A DNA stretch of 51,690 bases from Betaproteobacteria bacterium (lineage in GTDB: Bacteria > Pseudomonadota > Gammaproteobacteria > Burkholderiales > Burkholderiaceae_C), in assembly GCA_024641925.1 (NCBI GenBank), contig JAHECB010000002.1:1-51690 (forward strand), read 5' to 3'. The notes beneath the pieces were generated by a model that did no database searches, was not told where the DNA came from, and worked only from the letters and a program-made list of their open reading frames with translations. Each line of letters begins with the position of its first letter. Position 1 is the first letter of the stretch. Shown here piece by piece: positions 14,303 through 23,434 of the stretch. The translations under genes were made by a program, and so were the position numbers.

Positions 14303-14494
14303 GGCCATGCCGACCACCCCGAGGGCAATGGATTTTTGGCGATCATCTACGTCTCTGGCGTTGTGGCTGAAATCAACCAGTCGATTGTAGTGACCCTGGG
14401 GTCAAAGCCCGGCTATCCAGACTTTGACCCCTGTAAAGGGATGACAAACGGGTTGCCTGGCCTGTCAGGACGGCTGTTCCGGGGTGTTCAGCAC
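14303..14494. other. Non-coding junction between the ccm run and the liv/hydrolase operon
   Basis: About 190 bases with no convincing gene or promoter. ccmE should be preceded by ccmD, but no small hydrophobic ORF fits. The one structured element is the inverted repeat at 14398-14431. The segment resembles a rearrangement scar more than a designed spacer. Inferred from the missing genes and the repeat, not shown directly. Confidence 0.45.
14398..14431. repeat. Perfect 10-bp inverted repeat with 14-base loop
   Basis: GGGGTCAAAG and CTTTGACCCC are exact reverse complements separated by 14 bases. A further TGACCC lies just before the left arm. No T tract follows on either strand, so it is not a standard terminator. 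TTTGACCCC-type ends occur beside transposase-related repeats in proteobacteria, so a mobile-element remnant is possible. Confidence 0.6.
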
Positions 14495-15349
14495 TCAGGA
14501 CGTTGCGGGATGGGCGCTCGCCAGAAAGGCCTCGACCAACGCGATCTGTTCGGCCGTGTTCAAGGCGGGCGCGTGCCCGCAACCCGCCACCGTCACCAGA
14601 CGGGCTTTGGGGCCCCGCTCGCCCATGGCCCGCAACACCTCGGGCAGCAGCAGGTCTGAGGATTCGCCCCGCAGACAAAGTACCGGCAGGGTCAAAGAGT
14701 CCCATTGTGGCCACTGGTCGTAGTCGTGCGGGTGGTGTTCAAACTGCATCACCATGGCGGGGTCGTAGTGCGGCGTCACGCGGCCGTCGGGCAAGCGCCG
14801 GACGCTGCTTTCGGTGAGCAGAAGCCACTGCTCGTCGCTGAGCCAGCCATAGGGCTTGTAGACGGTGCGGAAATAGGCCTGCAGTTCAACCACGGTGGCA
14901 AAGGCCGGCGGACTGCCGGCATAACTGCGGATACGCTGCACGGCGGGGGCGGCCAGTTCCGGCCCGATGTCGTTGAGCACCAGACGCTGGATACGACCCC
15001 GAAGCGCACCCGCCGCGGCCCGCAAGCCAATGGCGCCGCCCATGCTGGTGCCCACCCAATGCAGCTGCTGCACACCCAACTGGTCCAGCAGCGACACAGC
15101 CAGCTTTTCGTAGAAGGCCAGGCAGTACTCCTGCGCCGGCAGCGGGCTCCATTCACTCAAGCCACGGCCGATGGTGTCGGGGCAGATGACGTGGTAGCGG
15201 TCAGACAGTGCACCGGCCAGGGCGTCCATGTCGCGCCCGGTGCGGGCCAGGCCATGCCAGGCCATCAGCACGGGCAATTGCGGGTCGCCCCAGCGCATGA
15301 AATGGATCTCGCGGCCCTGGCAGACCCGATACTGCGACTGCGGCGTCAT
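14495..15349 (-). CDS. Alpha/beta-fold hydrolase
   Basis: Cytoplasmic serine hydrolase of the alpha/beta fold, 284 aa, substrate unknown. The ATG at 15349 overlaps the livM stop (ATGA); the longer track ORF extends into livM. Visible motifs are the oxyanion segment AWHGLARTGRDMD, the strand PDTIGRGLSEW, the nucleophile elbow WVGTSMGGAIGL (Ser in GTSMGG), an acidic residue in LCLRGESSDLL and the catalytic His in VAGCGHAPAL. Translational coupling to an ABC importer suggests it acts on the imported compound, for example by de-esterification. That role is inferred. Confidence 0.88.
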   Translation of the reverse strand: MTPQSQYRVCQGREIHFMRWGDPQLPVLMAWHGLARTGRDMDALAGALSDRYHVICPDTIGRGLSEWSPLPAQEYCLAFYEKLAVSLLDQLGVQQLHWVGTSMGGAIGLRAAAGALRGRIQRLVLNDIGPELAAPAVQRIRSYAGSPPAFATVVELQAYFRTVYKPYGWLSDEQWLLLTESSVRRLPDGRVTPHYDPAMVMQFEHHPHDYDQWPQWDSLTLPVLCLRGESSDLLLPEVLRAMGERGPKARLVTVAGCGHAPALNTAEQIALVEAFLASAHPATS

Positions 15350-16422
15350 GGTGTGGCCCCTGTGTTGGATCGCAGCCGGCCAACGATGCCGGTTGGAAAG
15401 TAGTACACCGACAGCACAAACAGCAGCCCCAGCCACAGCAGCCAGCGGTCGGGCGTCAGCACCGCGCCCAGCAGGGGCACGCTGCTGAAACTCTCACCGG
15501 CCAGGCGCAGCAAGTCTTGCAGATAGTTCTGCGCGAACATGAACAGCACGCCGCCGACCACCGCGCCGTACATCGTGCCCATGCCACCGATGACGACGAT
15601 GAGCAGGATGTCGAGCATGATCTCGAAGCTCAGCGTGGTGTCCGGCCCGGTGTAGCGCAGCCACAGCGCCAGCAAGGCACCGGCCGCACAGGCAAACAGC
15701 GCCGACAGCACGTTGCTCCAGGTGCGGTAGACGACGGTGCGGTAGCCCAGCGCCTCGGCGCGAAAGTCGTTTTCCCGGATCGCCTGCAGCACCCGCCCGA
15801 AGGGCGAATTGACGATGCGCAGCAGCATCAGGAACAGCACCAGCACCACGGCAAACAGCAGGTAGTAGGTGAACAGCCGGCCGTCCACGTCCACGCCGAA
15901 CAGCGGCGATTCAAACGGTTCAAAAGCCGGCTGCAACCAGGGCGGGTTCTTGAAGGTCAAGCCGTCTTCGCCACCGGTGACTTCGGACAACTGCGAGGCC
16001 AGGGTCTGGAACGCCGACGCCACGGCCAGCGTGATCATGGCGTAGAAGATGGCCTTCACCCGCAGGCTGAAAAGCCCGATCACCAGCGACAGCATCAGCG
16101 ACAGCACCAGCGCCGCCGCCGCCCCCCACAGCACCGCGTCCAGCCCCGGCCCCAGCCGGTTGCTGGCCACCGCCACGCCGTAAGCGCCAATGCCAAAAAA
16201 CATGGTGTGCGCAAAGCTGACGATGCCGGTGTAGCCCAGCAACAGGTCGTAACTGGCCACCAGCAGGATGAACACCAGCATCTTGGCAGCCACACCCAGC
16301 GCCTTGCTGCCCGGAAAGAGGAACGGCGACAGCGCCAGGCCGACCACCACCAGCACCAGGGCCAGGGCCAGCCAGCGATTGCGCGGCAGATCGTGCGACA
16401 GCAGGCGTCGGATCAGGTTCAT
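15346..16422 (-). CDS. livM: Branched-chain amino acid-type ABC transporter permease LivM
   Basis: Inner-membrane permease of a Liv-type importer, 358 aa. It has about ten hydrophobic segments. The family motifs are LLLGYTGIVSFAHTMFFGIGAYG near residue 60 and the EAA-like cytoplasmic loop GRVLQAIRENDFRAEALGY, which contacts the ATPases. Fourth transport gene after livG, livF and livH, 29 bases after livH. Its end overlaps the hydrolase start. Family is certain; the substrate could be a branched-chain amino acid, an amide or another small organic molecule. Confidence 0.94.
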   Translation of the reverse strand: MNLIRRLLSHDLPRNRWLALALVLVVVGLALSPFLFPGSKALGVAAKMLVFILLVASYDLLLGYTGIVSFAHTMFFGIGAYGVAVASNRLGPGLDAVLWGAAAALVLSLMLSLVIGLFSLRVKAIFYAMITLAVASAFQTLASQLSEVTGGEDGLTFKNPPWLQPAFEPFESPLFGVDVDGRLFTYYLLFAVVLVLFLMLLRIVNSPFGRVLQAIRENDFRAEALGYRTVVYRTWSNVLSALFACAAGALLALWLRYTGPDTTLSFEIMLDILLIVVIGGMGTMYGAVVGGVLFMFAQNYLQDLLRLAGESFSSVPLLGAVLTPDRWLLWLGLLFVLSVYYFPTGIVGRLRSNTGATP

Positions 16423-16451
16423 CGGCTGGTCAAGGCGTGTTCAAAGGGGGG

Positions 16452-17492
16452 TCAGCGGTTGGTGACGGGGTACAGCCCCTGCGGCCGCCACAACAGAATG
16501 GCCACCATCAGCGCAATGTTCGAAAAGAGAGCCATCTTGGGCGCCAGGTAACCGGTGTAGTTGGCCAGCAGACCCACCAGCAGGGCGCCCACCAGGCAGC
16601 CCAGCGTGCTGCCCAGCCCGCCGATGATGATGACGATGAAAATCAGCACGTTCACCTGCGCGCCGATCTGCGGCGTCACCACCTGCTGGTACAGCCCCCA
16701 CATCACGCCACCCAGCCCGGCCAGCGCCGAGCCGGCCACAAACACCGCCACAAACAGGCGCCGGATGCGGTACCCCAGGCTTTCCACCATCTCGCGGTCT
16801 TGCACGCCGGCGCGGATCAGCAGGCCCAGCTTGGTGCGGTTCAGCACCCACAGCAGGGTGGCCAGCACCAACAGGCCGATGACCACAGCCAGCACCCGGT
16901 ATTTTTCGATGGCCGCCGCCGCGTCGCCCATGGGCAGCAGGAACGCACCACGCAGGCCTTCGGGCATGGGCAGCGGCCGCTGTTGCGGGCCCCAAAGCAG
17001 CTTGATGAGCTCCTCGCCGACGATCATGCCGCCCATGGTGATGAGGATCTGCTTCAGGTGCTGGCCGTAGACCGGCCGCACGATGACGCGCTCGAAGGCC
17101 AGACCCACGGCGCCGGCCACCGCCATGGCCACCAGCATGGCGCAGAAGATGGCGCCCAGGTTAAACAACACGTTGGGCGACTGCGTCCAGCCCGTCATGC
17201 CCGCCAGCACCGTGGTGGCCACAAACGCGCCCAGCGCGATGAAAACCCCGTGGCCGAAGTTCAGCACGTCCATCAGGCCAAAGATCAGCGTCAGGCCTGA
17301 AGCAATGATGAAGATGATCAGACCCATGGCCAATCCGGCCACGGTCAGCGTCACCCAGGTGGACGGGCTGCCCACCAGCGGCAGCGCCGCCACCGCCAGT
17401 GCCACGACCAGCAGCAGCGGCACCACGTCGAACGGCAGCCGGGCGCTGGCCGCGGGTGCAGCAGACGACACGGCAGGCTTGGCGGTGCTCAT
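16452..17492 (-). CDS. livH: Branched-chain amino acid-type ABC transporter permease LivH
   Basis: Second membrane permease of the Liv importer, 346 aa from the ATG at 17492 (MSTAKPAVSS). The track's 36-residue extension lies in livF sequence. Markers are GLTLIFGLMDVLNFGHGVFIALGAF and the coupling loop LIRAGVQDREMVESLGYR. The last helices contain GGLGSTLGCLVGALLVG. The N-terminal ~30 residues are Ala/Pro-rich and longer than usual. It starts 10 bases after the livF stop. Confidence 0.94.
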   Translation of the reverse strand: MSTAKPAVSSAAPAASARLPFDVVPLLLVVALAVAALPLVGSPSTWVTLTVAGLAMGLIIFIIASGLTLIFGLMDVLNFGHGVFIALGAFVATTVLAGMTGWTQSPNVLFNLGAIFCAMLVAMAVAGAVGLAFERVIVRPVYGQHLKQILITMGGMIVGEELIKLLWGPQQRPLPMPEGLRGAFLLPMGDAAAAIEKYRVLAVVIGLLVLATLLWVLNRTKLGLLIRAGVQDREMVESLGYRIRRLFVAVFVAGSALAGLGGVMWGLYQQVVTPQIGAQVNVLIFIVIIIGGLGSTLGCLVGALLVGLLANYTGYLAPKMALFSNIALMVAILLWRPQGLYPVTNR

Positions 17493-17502
17493 GCGTGTTG
17501 TT

Positions 17503-18258
17503 TCATGAATGCGTCTCCAGCGACAAGCCCAGAAAGCGCTGCTGCAGCGCGGGGCTGGCCACCAGTTCGGCCATGCTGCCGTGGTGGATGACACGGCCAT
17601 CGTCCATCACAGCCACGTCGTCGCCAAGCGCCTGCGCCACGGCGAAGTTCTGCTCCACCAGCAACACGCTGGCGCGCTGCGATTTCAGTTCACGCAGGGC
17701 GCCGATCAGGTTCTGCACGATCGACGGCGCCAGGCCCTTGCTGGGTTCGTCGATCAGCAGCAGCGCACGCGGCTCGATGATGGCGCGGGCAATGGCCAGC
17801 ATCTGTTTCTGCCCACCGCTGAGCTTGCCGGCCGGGTAGAGCCAGAATTTCTGCACCGCGGGGAAGAGGCTGAAGATCCACTTCAGGCGCTCGGGGTCCA
17901 GCTCAGCGGCGCGGCGCGCCTGCCGGGCGGCCAGCAGCAGGTTGTCACGCACCGTCAGGTCGCCAAAGATGCCCATGGTCTCGGGCACGTAGGCGATGCC
18001 CAGGCGCGCGATGTCGGGCGTGGGCAGCCCTTGCAAGGCCTGGCCCTTGAAGCGGGTACTGCCCTGCGCCGTGGGCCACAGGCCCATGATGGTGCGCAGC
18101 GTGGTGGTCTTGCCCGCGCCATTGCGGCCCAGCAGCATGGTGACAGCGCCTTCACGCACGGTCAGGTCCACGCCATGCAGGATGTGATACGCCCCGATGT
18201 GGGTGTGCACGCCCTGCAACTGCAGCAGGGCATCGTCGCGCGGCAGGCCCTGGTTCAT
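17503..18258 (-). CDS. livF: Liv-type ABC transporter ATP-binding protein LivF
   Basis: Cytoplasmic ATPase subunit, 251 aa. Walker A is LLGRNGAGKTTTLRTIMGL, the ABC signature KLSGGQKQMLAIARAI, Walker B ALLLIDEPSKGLAPSIV and the H-loop segment VLLVEQNF. IAYVPETMGIFGDLTVRDNL is typical of the LivF subtype. ATG 18258 overlaps the livG stop at 18255 (ATGA), so the two ATPases are co-translated. Confidence 0.95.
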   Translation of the reverse strand: MNQGLPRDDALLQLQGVHTHIGAYHILHGVDLTVREGAVTMLLGRNGAGKTTTLRTIMGLWPTAQGSTRFKGQALQGLPTPDIARLGIAYVPETMGIFGDLTVRDNLLLAARQARRAAELDPERLKWIFSLFPAVQKFWLYPAGKLSGGQKQMLAIARAIIEPRALLLIDEPSKGLAPSIVQNLIGALRELKSQRASVLLVEQNFAVAQALGDDVAVMDDGRVIHHGSMAELVASPALQQRFLGLSLETHS

Positions 18259-19022
18259 GCGGGCTCCTCGGCTGCCATGCCCAGGTAAGCCTGCTGCACC
18301 ACGGGCGACGCGATCACCGCCGCGGGCTCGCCGTCGGCCACCAACTGCCCGTTGTGCAGCACCACGATGCGGTCACTGAGTTCCCGCACCACGTCCATCT
18401 TGTGTTCCACCAGCAGGATGCAGCGGTCGCGCCGCAACTTCAGGTCGCGGATCAGGTCCAGCACCACGGGCACGTCGTCCACGCTCATGCCGGCCGTGGG
18501 CTCGTCAAACATGTAGACCTGGGGGTCCAAGGCCATCAACAGCGCCACCTCGAGCTTGCGCTGGTCACCATGCGGCAGGCTGGCCGCGCTGGCCTGCGCC
18601 TTGTCGCCCAGCCGCACCTGCTGCAACAAGGCCATGGCCTCGTCGATCCAATCCTTTCGGTCCAGCCACACACGAAACAGGTCCAGGCCCGCCTTGCCGC
18701 GGCCTTGTTCCCGCGCCTGCACCGCCAAACGCAGGTTTTCCAGCACGCTGAGGTTGGGAAACAGCTGCGTCAGCTGAAACGCGCGGCCCAACCCGCGACG
18801 GGTGCGCAGCGGTGCCGGCAGGCCCGTGATGTCCTGCCCCGCCAGCAGCACCTGGCCTTCGGTGGCGGGCAGCTGCCCCGAGATCAGGTTGAAGTAGGTG
18901 GTCTTGCCCGCACCGTTGGGGCCGACGATGGCCGTCAGCGTGCCGGCTTCAAACCGGCACGAGACATGGTCGACGGCCACATGGCCACCGAAGCGGATGG
19001 TGAGCTTGCGCGTTTCAAGCAT
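18255..19022 (-). CDS. livG: Liv-type ABC transporter ATP-binding protein LivG
   Basis: Partner ATPase of LivF, 255 aa. Walker A is IVGPNGAGKTTYFNLISG, then RGLGRAFQLTQLFPNLSVLENL, the typical LivG Q-loop region. Walker B is QVYMFDEPTAGMSVDD, with the switch His in ILLVEHKMDVV. The signature is degenerate: SLPHGDQRKLEVALLMA has the common LivG form lacking canonical LSGGQ. It lies 57 bases after the substrate-binding protein gene. Confidence 0.94.
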   Translation of the reverse strand: MLETRKLTIRFGGHVAVDHVSCRFEAGTLTAIVGPNGAGKTTYFNLISGQLPATEGQVLLAGQDITGLPAPLRTRRGLGRAFQLTQLFPNLSVLENLRLAVQAREQGRGKAGLDLFRVWLDRKDWIDEAMALLQQVRLGDKAQASAASLPHGDQRKLEVALLMALDPQVYMFDEPTAGMSVDDVPVVLDLIRDLKLRRDRCILLVEHKMDVVRELSDRIVVLHNGQLVADGEPAAVIASPVVQQAYLGMAAEEPA

Positions 19023-19079
19023 GGTGAGAAGGACGCCCGCCCCCTGCCCGCGCTCCGGCAGGAAAAGAGCGCTCTGGCC

Positions 19080-20297
19080 TCAGCGCTTGTTGCGGATGGG
19101 CACGTTCATTTCTTCGGCCTTGATCTCGCGCACGAGTTCGGGCACACCCCAGGCAAAGGCCGGATCCACCTTGATCTTGAAGTGGTACATGCTTTGCATG
19201 GCCTGGTGGTCTTCCTTGCGGAAGGTCATCTTGCCCTTAGGCGTGTTGAAGCTCATGCCTTCCATGGCGCTGATGAGCTTGTTGGTGGTGGTGTCGCCGT
19301 TGGTCTTTTTCAGCGCTTCGACCACTGCAATGGCCGCACTCATCCCGCCGGCCGTGAAGAAGTCGGGCGGTGCCTTGAACTCCTTGTAGTGGTTGGCCAC
19401 CAGCCATTCATTGACCGGGTTCTTGGGAATGCCGAAGTAGTAGTACGCCGCACCTTCCATGCCCGGGAAGTTCTTGTACGCAGCCATGGCCGGCAGGATG
19501 TTGCCGCCCGTGGCGATCTCGATGCCATAGCGCTTCAGGTCCAGGTCGGCAATCTTGAACGGGTTGCCGCCGCCGGCCCAGATGATGAAGACCACCTTGC
19601 GGCCTGGCAGATCCTTCAGCTTGTCGATGATGCGCTGCGCACCCGCGGTGAAGTCGGTGGTGCTGGTGGGCAGGTATTCCTCGTGCACCAGCTTGGCCGT
19701 CTTGATGGCGTCGCGAAAAGCCTTGACGCCGTCACGGCCAAAGGCGTAGTCCTGCGCCAGCGTGGCGATGTGCACACCCGGCTTGTCCAGCGCCACCGCA
19801 TTGCTGATGGCGTCCTGGCTGGAGTTGCGGCTGGTGCGGAAGATGTACTTGTTCCACTTCTCGCCGGTGATGCTGTCGGCCACCGCGGGCTCGACCAGCA
19901 GGATCTTCTTGTATTCCTCGGCCACAGGCAGCATGGCCAGCGCCACACCGCTGCTGGTGGGGCCCACGGCAATGTCGACCTTGTCGTCGCCATAAGCAGC
20001 GGCCAGCAGGCTCTTGCCCACATCGGGCTTGCCCTGATCGTCTTTTTCAATGACGACCAGCTTGCGCCCCGCCACCATCATGGTGCCGCCGGTGGCGTAT
20101 TGCAGGCCCATGTTGAAGCCGGTGGTGGTCTGCTTGCCGTAGACCTCCAAAGGGCCGGTCAGGCTGTGGATGTGGGCAATGCGGATGTCCTTGGCCTGTG
20201 CCCAGGCAGGGGCGCCCAGTGCGGCCAGGCTGGCCAGCGCCAACAGCGCCCTGCGGGGGGTAAGCGGGCAAGTCTGCGCAGTTTTTCGGTTTTTCAT
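19080..20297 (-). CDS. Periplasmic substrate-binding protein of the Liv-type ABC importer
   Basis: Captures the ligand in the periplasm for LivHMGF. It is 405 aa from the ATG at 20297, which is preceded by AGGAA. The signal peptide ends in LGAPAWAQA; an Arg pair (PRRALLALASLAALG) precedes its hydrophobic core. The mature protein is of the Peripla_BP_6 / Leu-Ile-Val-binding type, with IRIAHIHSLTGPLEVYGKQ, a VDIAVGPTSSGVALAM segment and a TLAQDYAFGRDG hinge-like stretch. First gene of the six-gene operon. The ligand cannot be read from sequence, so livK is not assigned. Confidence 0.92.
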   Translation of the reverse strand: MKNRKTAQTCPLTPRRALLALASLAALGAPAWAQAKDIRIAHIHSLTGPLEVYGKQTTTGFNMGLQYATGGTMMVAGRKLVVIEKDDQGKPDVGKSLLAAAYGDDKVDIAVGPTSSGVALAMLPVAEEYKKILLVEPAVADSITGEKWNKYIFRTSRNSSQDAISNAVALDKPGVHIATLAQDYAFGRDGVKAFRDAIKTAKLVHEEYLPTSTTDFTAGAQRIIDKLKDLPGRKVVFIIWAGGGNPFKIADLDLKRYGIEIATGGNILPAMAAYKNFPGMEGAAYYYFGIPKNPVNEWLVANHYKEFKAPPDFFTAGGMSAAIAVVEALKKTNGDTTTNKLISAMEGMSFNTPKGKMTFRKEDHQAMQSMYHFKIKVDPAFAWGVPELVREIKAEEMNVPIRNKR

Positions 20298-20501
20298 GGA
20301 AGTTCCTCGACTGAAGGTCAGGTTGCACTGTAACGCCGGCCACGGTGCCGTCTGCAAAGTCTTCACCGCGGCCCCATGAAGGCCCGACGGCCACATCCAG
20401 TCACAAAAGGCGTGTCATTTTCGGCACAGCTCGAGCCTGGCGTCACAGAAAGCCTTCATATTCCCATATCGCCACCGAATGACTGTAGTTAGCCGCTGAA
20501 A
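20298..20501. other. Divergent intergenic region between the liv operon and the malonate operon
   Basis: About 200 bases that should carry both promoters. The part nearest the malonyl-CoA decarboxylase gene is AT-richer (TTCATATTCCCATATCG), but no convincing -35/-10 pair or extended operator palindrome was found in either direction. No small ORF here has a credible start and codon pattern. Confidence 0.5.
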
Positions 20502-21824
20502 ATGAAAGAACGCCTCATGTTTGACGACCTGCGACGCGTCGCCGCCCGCCAGAAATCAGCCCGCGTGGTGCGCCGCATGAAGCTGGACTGCATGCGTTTG
20601 CTCGACGAAAAGGGTGAATTGGGCGGCCAGACCGTGGCCACCGAGATGCTGGCCAACCTGGACCGCCTGGAAGACGACGAACTCGACGGTTTTTTTGAGT
20701 TCCTGGCCAAGGACCTCAGCCCCGACCCGCAGGCCGTGCTGAGCCTGGCGCAGTCCTATGCAGCCAAACCCGGCGTCGCCACGCTGCTGGCACTGACTCA
20801 CGCGGCCGAACCCATACGCCAAGAACTGTTCCGCCGCCTGAACCGCATGCCCGGGGGCACTGCAGCGGTGCTGCGCCTGCGCCGCGCCTTGTTGAAACGG
20901 CTCAAGAAACAACCTGAGCTGGCCGTCATCGAAGCCGACCTGCTGCACCTGCTGACGTCGTGGTTCAACCCGGGCTTCTTGCAGCTGCGCCAGGTGGACT
21001 GGAATTCACCGGCCATGCTGCTGGAAAAAATCATCCACCACGAGGCCGTGCATGTGGTCGACGGCTGGGACGATCTGCGCCGCCGCCTGCAGCCCGATCG
21101 CCGCTGTTTTGCCTTTTTCCACCCCCAGCTGGGCGAAGAACCGCTGATTTTTGTGGAGGTTGCGCTGTTGCCGGAGATGCCCTCAGCCATCGCCCCGCTG
21201 ATCGACAAATTGAGCACCCCTCTGCCGCCAGACCGCTACCGCGTGGCGGCTTTCTACAGCATCAGCAACTGCGAACCCGGCCTGCGGGGTGTCAGCCTGG
21301 GCAACTTCCTGATCAAGACCGTGGCCCAGCAGCTGCAGCGTGAACTGCCGCGGCTGCGCACCTTTTGCACCCTGTCGCCCATACCCGGCTTTGCCAACTG
21401 GCTGTTGTCCGACCCCGACCTGGACACCCTGCCCGACCTGCGCAAAGCAGCCAAGCTTGAACTGGAAGCGGCCCGTGAACTGCTGCGCAAGCGCTGCAAG
21501 GGCGACCTGAAACTGCTGCAGTCGCCCGGTATCCACAACGAAATGACCGACGAAGACCACGCCGCCCTGAGCCACTTGTGCAGCGCCTACCTGTTGGGGC
21601 TTTCACCAACCTCGGCAGGTGACCCCGTGGCCCGGTTTCACCTTGACAATGGAGCCCGGCTGGAAAGACTGAACCCGCGCGGCAATCTGTCTGCCAACGG
21701 GTTGCGCCAATCGTTCGGGATGATGGTGAATTACCTGTACGACCTGGACAAGGTTGAATCCAGCCATGCCAAGTTCCGGCAAGGGGAGGTGACGCGTTCG
21801 CGGGCGATCGGCAATCCGCTGTAG
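20502..21824 (+). CDS. matA: Malonyl-CoA decarboxylase
   Basis: Converts malonyl-CoA to acetyl-CoA and CO2; 440 aa, the normal bacterial length. Family motifs are the linker HHEAVHVVDGWDDLRRRL, RRCFAFFHPQLGEEPLIFVEVAL and SISNCEPGLRGVSLGNFLIK. These are followed by TLSPIPGFANWL and the C-terminal VARFHLDNGARLERLNPRGN with GMMVNYLYDLD. The N-terminal ~150 residues are the helical domain. It is followed 71 bases later by malonyl-CoA synthetase, giving the matAB pair for malonate use (malonate to malonyl-CoA to acetyl-CoA). No MatR regulator or MatC carrier is nearby. Confidence 0.95.
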   Translation: MKERLMFDDLRRVAARQKSARVVRRMKLDCMRLLDEKGELGGQTVATEMLANLDRLEDDELDGFFEFLAKDLSPDPQAVLSLAQSYAAKPGVATLLALTHAAEPIRQELFRRLNRMPGGTAAVLRLRRALLKRLKKQPELAVIEADLLHLLTSWFNPGFLQLRQVDWNSPAMLLEKIIHHEAVHVVDGWDDLRRRLQPDRRCFAFFHPQLGEEPLIFVEVALLPEMPSAIAPLIDKLSTPLPPDRYRVAAFYSISNCEPGLRGVSLGNFLIKTVAQQLQRELPRLRTFCTLSPIPGFANWLLSDPDLDTLPDLRKAAKLELEAARELLRKRCKGDLKLLQSPGIHNEMTDEDHAALSHLCSAYLLGLSPTSAGDPVARFHLDNGARLERLNPRGNLSANGLRQSFGMMVNYLYDLDKVESSHAKFRQGEVTRSRAIGNPL

Positions 21825-21895
21825 CACCCCAGGCCGGGCCCTACCCGCACGCACGAGGAGTCGTGGGCGCCACACAGGTGCCCACGTGGAAAAAG

Positions 21896-23434
21896 ATGAA
21901 CAAGAACCACAACCTGTTTGCCATTCTGCGAGAGGCCTTTCCGGCCGACCTGCAGACGACCGCCGTTGAAACCGCTGACACGCCGTCGCCCTTGTTCTAC
22001 ACCTGGGCCGACCTGGAGCGCGGCACGGCCATGATGGCCAATCTGCTCGACTCATTGGCGCTGCCGCCGATGTCACGCGTGGCGGTGCAGACTGAAAAAA
22101 GCGTCGAAGCGCTGATGCTGTACCTGGCGGTGCTGCGTGCCGGCCATGTGTTTTTGCCCCTGAACACCGCCTACCAGGCCGCAGAGATCGAGTATTTCGT
22201 GGGCAACGCGGAGCCGGCGGTGGTGGTGTGCTCGGGCAAGAACTTTGGCTGGATCAGCAAGATCGCCTTTGTGGCCGGCACACGACATGTGTTCACGCTG
22301 AATGAGGACCGCAGCGGCACGCTGCTGGACCGCGCCGCGTTCCAGCCCACCACGCACCAGGCCGCGCAGCGCAATGCCGAGGACATGGCCGCCATCCTGT
22401 ACACGAGCGGCACCACCGGGCGCAGCAAGGGCGCCATGCTGACCCACGGCAACCTGGTGTCCAACGCCCGGGTGCTGAAAGACTTCTGGGGCTGGCAGAG
22501 CAACGACGTGCTGCTGCACGCCCTGCCCATCTTCCACGTGCACGGCTTGTTTGTGGCCATTCATGGCGCGCTGATGGCCGGCTGCAAGATGATCTGGTTT
22601 TCACGTTTTGAACCCAAGGCCGTGACCACCCGGTTGCCCGAAGCCACCGTGTTCATGGGCGTGCCCACGCTGTATGTGCGGCTGCTGGGCGAACCCCGCT
22701 TCGACCAGGCGGCGTGCCGCAACATGCGCCTGTTCATCAGCGGGTCGGCACCCCTGCTGCTGGAAACCTTCAACGACTTCCAGGCGCGCACGGGCCACAC
22801 CATCCTGGAACGCTACGGCATGAGCGAAACGGTGATGCTCACGTCCAACCCCTACCGGCCCGAATCGGCCCGCCGGGGTGGCACCGTGGGCCCGGCGCTG
22901 CCGGGCGTGGGCGTGCGCGTGACCAGCGAAAAGGGCGCTCCCGTGCCGGCCGGCGAGATCGGCAACATCGAGGTCAAGGGCCCGAATGTCTTCAAAGGCT
23001 ACTGGCGCATGCCGGAAAAAACCGCTGATGAGTTCACGTCCGACCTGTGGTTCAAGACCGGCGACGTCGGCAAGATCGACGACAGTGGTTTTGTCACCAT
23101 CGTCGGCCGCAGCAAGGACCTGATCATCAGCGGCGGCTACAACGTCTACCCGGCTGAAATCGAGGCCTGCATCAACGACATGCCCGGCGTGGCCGAAAGT
23201 GCCGTGGTCGGGGCCCCGCACCCTGACTTCGGCGAGGCCGTGGTGGCCGTGGTGGTGGCCAAACCCGGTGTGGTGCTGAAGGGGGCGGACATCGTGGCCA
23301 CCCTGAAACAGCAGATCGCCAACTTCAAGGTACCCAAACTGGTACAGGTGGTGCCTGACCTGCCCCGCAACGCCATGGGCAAGGTGCAGAAGAACCTGTT
23401 GCGCGACCAGCATCGGTCGGCCTTCAAGGCTTGA
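21896..23434 (+). CDS. matB: Malonyl-CoA synthetase (ANL superfamily acid-CoA ligase)
   Basis: Activates malonate with ATP and CoA; 512 aa from the ATG at 21896 (MNKNHNLFAILREAF). A GTG start at 21863 with a nearby GAGGAG is possible but its spacing is too short. Adenylate-forming motifs in order are AAILYTSGTTGRSKGAMLTH (P-loop), LPIFHVHGLF, LERYGMSETVM, WFKTGDVGKID and the C-terminal lysine motif PRNAMGKVQKNLL. The placement directly after malonyl-CoA decarboxylase fixes the substrate more firmly than sequence alone. Confidence 0.94.
   Translation: MNKNHNLFAILREAFPADLQTTAVETADTPSPLFYTWADLERGTAMMANLLDSLALPPMSRVAVQTEKSVEALMLYLAVLRAGHVFLPLNTAYQAAEIEYFVGNAEPAVVVCSGKNFGWISKIAFVAGTRHVFTLNEDRSGTLLDRAAFQPTTHQAAQRNAEDMAAILYTSGTTGRSKGAMLTHGNLVSNARVLKDFWGWQSNDVLLHALPIFHVHGLFVAIHGALMAGCKMIWFSRFEPKAVTTRLPEATVFMGVPTLYVRLLGEPRFDQAACRNMRLFISGSAPLLLETFNDFQARTGHTILERYGMSETVMLTSNPYRPESARRGGTVGPALPGVGVRVTSEKGAPVPAGEIGNIEVKGPNVFKGYWRMPEKTADEFTSDLWFKTGDVGKIDDSGFVTIVGRSKDLIISGGYNVYPAEIEACINDMPGVAESAVVGAPHPDFGEAVVAVVVAKPGVVLKGADIVATLKQQIANFKVPKLVQVVPDLPRNAMGKVQKNLLRDQHRSAFKA

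Noticed and set aside
14208-14390. 60-aa plus-strand ORF near the ccmE start
   Set aside because: Mostly antisense to ccmE; the part beyond it shows no family resemblance.
18354-20333. 659-aa plus-strand ORF opposite livG and the binding protein
   Set aside because: Shadow frame running across a gene boundary, with no start site or motif.
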